NCBI GenBank assembly: GCA_001574975.1
Contig: KQ965732.1
Coordinates: 124,001-188,000, forward strand
Length of the DNA: 64,000 nt
Direction: 5' to 3'
Source: Gonapodya prolifera JEL478
Taxonomy: Eukaryota > Monoblepharomycota > Monoblepharidomycetes > Monoblepharidales > Gonapodyaceae
Every line of letters starts with the position of its first letter. The stretch's first letter is position 1. A program made the translations under genes and the position numbers. The notes beneath the pieces were generated by a model that did no database searches, was not told the origin of the DNA, and was given only the letters and a program-made list of their open reading frames with translations. Of this stretch, positions 60,901 through 64,000 are shown piece after piece.

Positions 60901-61929
60901 TGGGCCGTCTGCGTCTCGGAGAAAACCATGGCGGGGTGGGAAAATCGGATGCTGCCGTGCACGGTGGATTTAGAGTCAGCTCGACGAGCTGTGAATGCTA
61001 CCGGGGCACAACAGCTCGCGAAATCTCCCCTGTCAAGAATGGCAATGTCGAGGCAAGGAGATACCACGACGAGCGAGGGTTCCGATGCAGAGCCAAGGGA
61101 CCCGCAACCAGGGCAGAATCGACGGAAACCAAAGCAGAACGTTGCCAAGCCTGTAGCACCCCCAGTGTTTGACGCTCCTGCAGCTTCTGGAGAAGACGAT
61201 GAGGACGTTGTTGTAGATTATGCCAGTTTCGTGGGTGCAGGTCCTGAGGACGAAAGAGTCTTGGGGCTCAGGGTTGAGCGTGACCGCCTTGCAAAATTGA
61301 CCGGTGGCGTTATGCCATCATACCCTTCAAGCGCTGGTCGAGGTGGGTACCACGCTCCAGGGCGATACCCGGAGGGGTCCTCTGGGAGCTCAGGAGGTAC
61401 GAGGAGAGTTACCCTACTACCACCAAAACCTGGACGTACATGTATCATTTTTGACACAAACTGCTATCTTCATAACCTGGACAGTGTGCGGAAAGTGGTT
61501 GGATCCTGTAAGTGGCTCGTGATCGCACCCCTCATCGTCGCTGCGGAGTTGAGCGGGTTGAGCAAAGATCTGGCGGATGCGAAGCCCGCTGTGGACTTTA
61601 TCAAGTCGGCGCTGACTAAAAGTGGCTTTAGCGCCGGTCGTCTGCGGCTGCAGACCAGCAAGGGAAGCTTTTTGCCAGGTTGGGAATCGGTGGGGCTTGC
61701 CGAGGAGCGTACTGTTGGTGCTGGTGGCCGGAGACTCAACAACGACGATGTAATTCTAGAGCTTTGTATCTGGTGGGCTTCGCGATCAACGAAGTCTCCG
61801 CCGGGTGGCAGTGAGCAGGGAGGGTTTGCGCCGGTTTTGCTTGTCACAGAGGATCGGAATCTGCGAGTGAAGGCACGGACTCGAGATATCAGTGCAGTTG
61901 ACCTGGTAGAGCTTGAACAAGTATTGTAA
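57992..61929 (+). CDS. SMG6: SMG6/EST1A: EST1-like domain with C-terminal PIN endonuclease
   Basis: Endonuclease of nonsense-mediated mRNA decay; EST1 relatives also act at telomeres. Three exons, 57992-59504, 59586-60730 and 60799-61929, give 1262 residues. The first 220 residues are disordered, with Gln, Asn/Tyr and Arg/Gly-rich patches. The helical EST1 region runs to about residue 860 (GVRFNHLAITCISAP, PLAPLYHFLRAQCSPRPYDC, LLVLFEHNRLKWDQIKG, RRQRVVLLGRELSR). The C-terminal PIN domain starts near residue 1095: CIIFDTNCYLHNL, LIVAAELSGLSKDL, LNNDDVILELCIW and LLVTEDRNLRVKARTRD. All three catalytic aspartates of SMG6 (in DTNCYL, NNDD and TEDRN) are present, so the nuclease should be active, unlike SMG5. 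The start is the first ATG (MSDIYTPLPSRQ). Confidence 0.93.
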
Positions 61930-62050
61930 TCCACCTATATGTATATCATAAACCCAGTCAACGCATTCCATTGGGAGACGGCAGATTGCAATTTCTACCG
62001 GACCACAGCCCCAACTCATCAACGTCGAGGGGGAATTTCCCCTCAAATCC

Positions 62051-63825
62051 ATGCCACCGAGCGTGCCGTCTTCTACCGGCGTGTCGTCCCATCACACTGC
62101 GGGCTCCCCGTCGCCGCTTCCTGGGGCATCGAGTGGGACGTCGCGCACTTTCACGCCAGCTTCCCCCTCCCGCTTGAGGACGCAAAACCCACAATCTAGT
62201 AGTCAGCAAGCGGCATCATCGCGGTCAAGTTCCTCCATCGGAACCAAAGGATGGACCCCAGCTCCTCCGCCTTCGAAGCAAACGTGGAACAGCTCGACCG
62301 CACCTTCTTCCCAGTTAAAATTCAAACCTCCTCTCCCGAACACTGCCCAGACCAAGTACCAAGCTCAATCTCCACTACGTTCTTCTATCAATCACTTTCC
62401 TGGCCATCCGCCCATTCCAAAACGCGGGTTTCCTTCCACGTCTTCAAATGCTTCCACAACCTCAGGAGCTTCGCATCATCCTAGTCCACCGAGGGGGCGT
62501 AATTTTCAAATGGGGTTAAGGGCAAAGTACGAAACGCTACTTGGGACCAGCAATAAAACGGAAAGAGACCTTCGAGAGTCGTTACGGAAACTGAGGAAGC
62601 TTATTCTGTCAGATGGTCTACCGGAGCTGGATGTGAGTGATTTACTCTTACACTCGTCTCCTCTGCCGCATTGACGTATTGGCTTTGAATGGCATCGTCC
62701 CTCAGAACACTCTAACAACACACACTGGACCAGGGCGACCCAGGTCGTGCGCTCCGCCTTCTCCAGTCCACAATCTGCGGAGCCAGATATGGAAAATTCT
62801 GCTCGGAGTTTATCGAATATCGATCTCTGAGTACATGTCTTTGGTTGCAAAGAGGGAATCGGATGTCTACGACAAGATTCAAAATGACACGTTCCGGACT
62901 TTGGCAACGGACGAAAGATTTCTTGAGAAGGTCGAGGAGGTGACGATGATACGAGTCTTGAATGCATTCGCGTGGAAAGCGAAAGGTGACCTTTATCGTT
63001 GGTTCAGCCTTCATTGGGAGACTAATTAGTGTATACAGAGTTTCCTACGTCACACCTGCTATCACTTCGGTTTTCCTATGTGCAAGGCATGAATGTGTTG
63101 CTCGCCCCAATCATTTACGTTATGCCTTCGGAACTGGATGCCTTTTTCGCGTTCACAAACTTCATCCAGAACAACTGCCCGCTTTATGTGCAACCGAGCC
63201 TTGAAGGTGCGCATTGCGGCCTTAAGGTTGGTGTATTCTCACTCGTGTAAGATGAACAACTCACCGTAGATTCATCTACGTCAGCTCCTCGACATCTGCT
63301 TGGCAACACTTGACCCGACGCTTCACCAGCACTTGAAGTCAAAAGGACTGAGTGTCCAAACGTTTGCCATGCCACGTGAGTCGCTGTCTTAATTTGATTC
63401 ATTTCGAGAGGGCATGCAAGACAGTTACAACCCAAAATTGGCTCCCCAGTTGTTCTAACCTTCTCCGCTTGCGTTCAACCTCTCGATGAAGTCTTACGCC
63501 TTTGGGACTTTCTACTTGCCTGGGGTGTCCACTTCAATATTCTATGCATCGTTGCCCAAATGATTATGATGAGAGAGGATCTTCTCGCTGATGAAAGGCA
63601 AGTAGAATATTTTTCCTTTTTAGATTTCGTTCGTAGGATAACGTTGTGACGTCACATCATTACAGTCCAGGACGCCGTCTCCGAACCTTTCCAGCGCTGC
63701 GCGCCCGGCTCTGCGTGGAGATGGTTGTACACAGACTGCTCCCGGGAATTGATGAGAGTCTGTTCGACCAACTTGTTAGGCACCCATATGATCCGGAAGT
63801 CCTTTTCCAACTCGAGCTCAAGTGA
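62051..63825 (+). CDS. BUB2: Bub2/Cdc16 TBC-domain GTPase-activating protein
   Basis: RabGAP-fold protein that, with a Bfa1/Byr4 partner, restrains the Tem1/Spg1 GTPase to block mitotic exit or septation until spindles are positioned. Exons 62051-62636, 62767-62985, 63039-63226, 63285-63375, 63450-63597 and 63666-63825 give 463 residues. About 155 disordered Ser/Pro-rich residues precede LRKLRKLILSDGLPELD. The TBC fold shows NLRSQIWKILLGVYRIS, YDKIQNDTFRTLATDERF, FSYVQGMNVLLAPIIYVMPS, CPLYVQPSLEGAHCGLK and DEVLRLWDFLLAWGVHFNIL, with the C-terminal LVRHPYDPEVLF. The canonical TBC Arg finger position reads NDTFRTL as in Bub2, and the Gln finger is in YVQGMN. Yeast Bub2 is about 300 residues; the extra length is N-terminal. 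The last intron uses a GC donor (AAAG|GCAAGT). The exon 1 donor was chosen by phase. Confidence 0.94.
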
Positions 63826-64000
63826 CTTGTTGGAACACTTGGACAATCGTTCTCGGGGAGAGATGGATGGAATGGAGTAGATATCATGAAATGTATATAT
63901 CAACCTGAACTCTTACATCACCAAATTCGAATGTGTTATACAACCAACCAACCCCTCAAAACGAAGGGAAATACTTTCGGGAAGCCCCGCAGAGTCCCTG
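63826..64000. other. 3' flank of BUB2
   Basis: No further gene is visible before the window edge. A minus-strand ORF overlapping the last BUB2 exon is a shadow. Confidence 0.5.

Noticed and set aside
1-64000. Mobile elements, integrated virus-like elements and tRNA/rRNA genes
   Set aside because: No reverse transcriptase, integrase, transposase, capsid or terminal-repeat signature and no cloverleaf-like tRNA sequence was recognised by eye. A dedicated scan could still find small ones.

Overview
The window looks like nuclear DNA of a zoosporic, chytrid-like early-diverging fungus. The evidence is dense packing of eukaryotic genes with many short GT-AG introns, a fungal gene set (Cch1 channel, Lon, Bub2, Ssh4-like and Gac1-like proteins), and genes that are patchy or lost in yeasts and moulds (an SMG6 with an intact PIN nuclease, a PPP1R21/FERRY-like coiled-coil protein, MFSD5, and a TmcB/TmcC-like sensory protein of the kind common in chytrids). 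No rRNA, tRNA, CRISPR array, insertion sequence or intact mobile element was recognised. The species cannot be named from sequence alone. All protein assignments come from reading motifs by eye, not from a database search.

Layout, left to right (strand in brackets). 1-1239 pantothenate synthase, cut by the window edge (-); 1900-3663 proteasome alpha-3 (+); about 4106-7195 a membrane-anchored double-SH3 protein interrupted by an assembly gap (+); 7314-11612 Ssh4/Ear1-like SPRY adaptor with PY motifs (-); 11700-15179 Sec14/CRAL-TRIO protein with a large internal insertion (+); 15383-17904 sulfatase (-); 18260-18682 intronless ASCH-domain protein (+); 19298-26258 Cch1-type four-domain calcium channel, 17 exons (-); 26548-27674 Dpb4/POLE3 histone-fold protein (+); 27854-30367 MFSD5-like transporter (-); 30459-35020 Rad2/XPG nuclease (+); 35091-38743 mitochondrial Lon (-); 38834-41840 PPP1R21-like coiled-coil protein (-); about 42154-43535 AUH-type enoyl-CoA hydratase (+); 43577-44041 mitoribosomal mL40 (-); 44072-45225 DPH5 (+); 45363-50537 XRN1, 20 exons (+); 50572-53128 Gac1/PPP1R3-like CBM21 protein (-); about 53766-56364 a degraded-looking TmcB-like gene (+); about 57095-57473 an unrecognised ORF (-); 57992-61929 SMG6 (+); 62051-63825 Bub2 (+).

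Functionally this is a housekeeping region rather than one gene cluster. Themes recur: RNA turnover (XRN1, SMG6), DNA replication and repair (Dpb4, Rad2), mitochondrial upkeep (Lon, mL40, AUH), membrane traffic and signalling (Ssh4-like, Sec14-like, PPP1R21-like, Cch1, the SH3 receptor-like protein), glycogen/PP1 control, and mitotic exit (Bub2). Many neighbours are divergent with very short shared promoters, or convergent with only 34-70 bases between stop codons. Exon junctions were checked by reading-frame continuity. Most models add up to exact multiples of three, which supports them. Exceptions are flagged in the entries.
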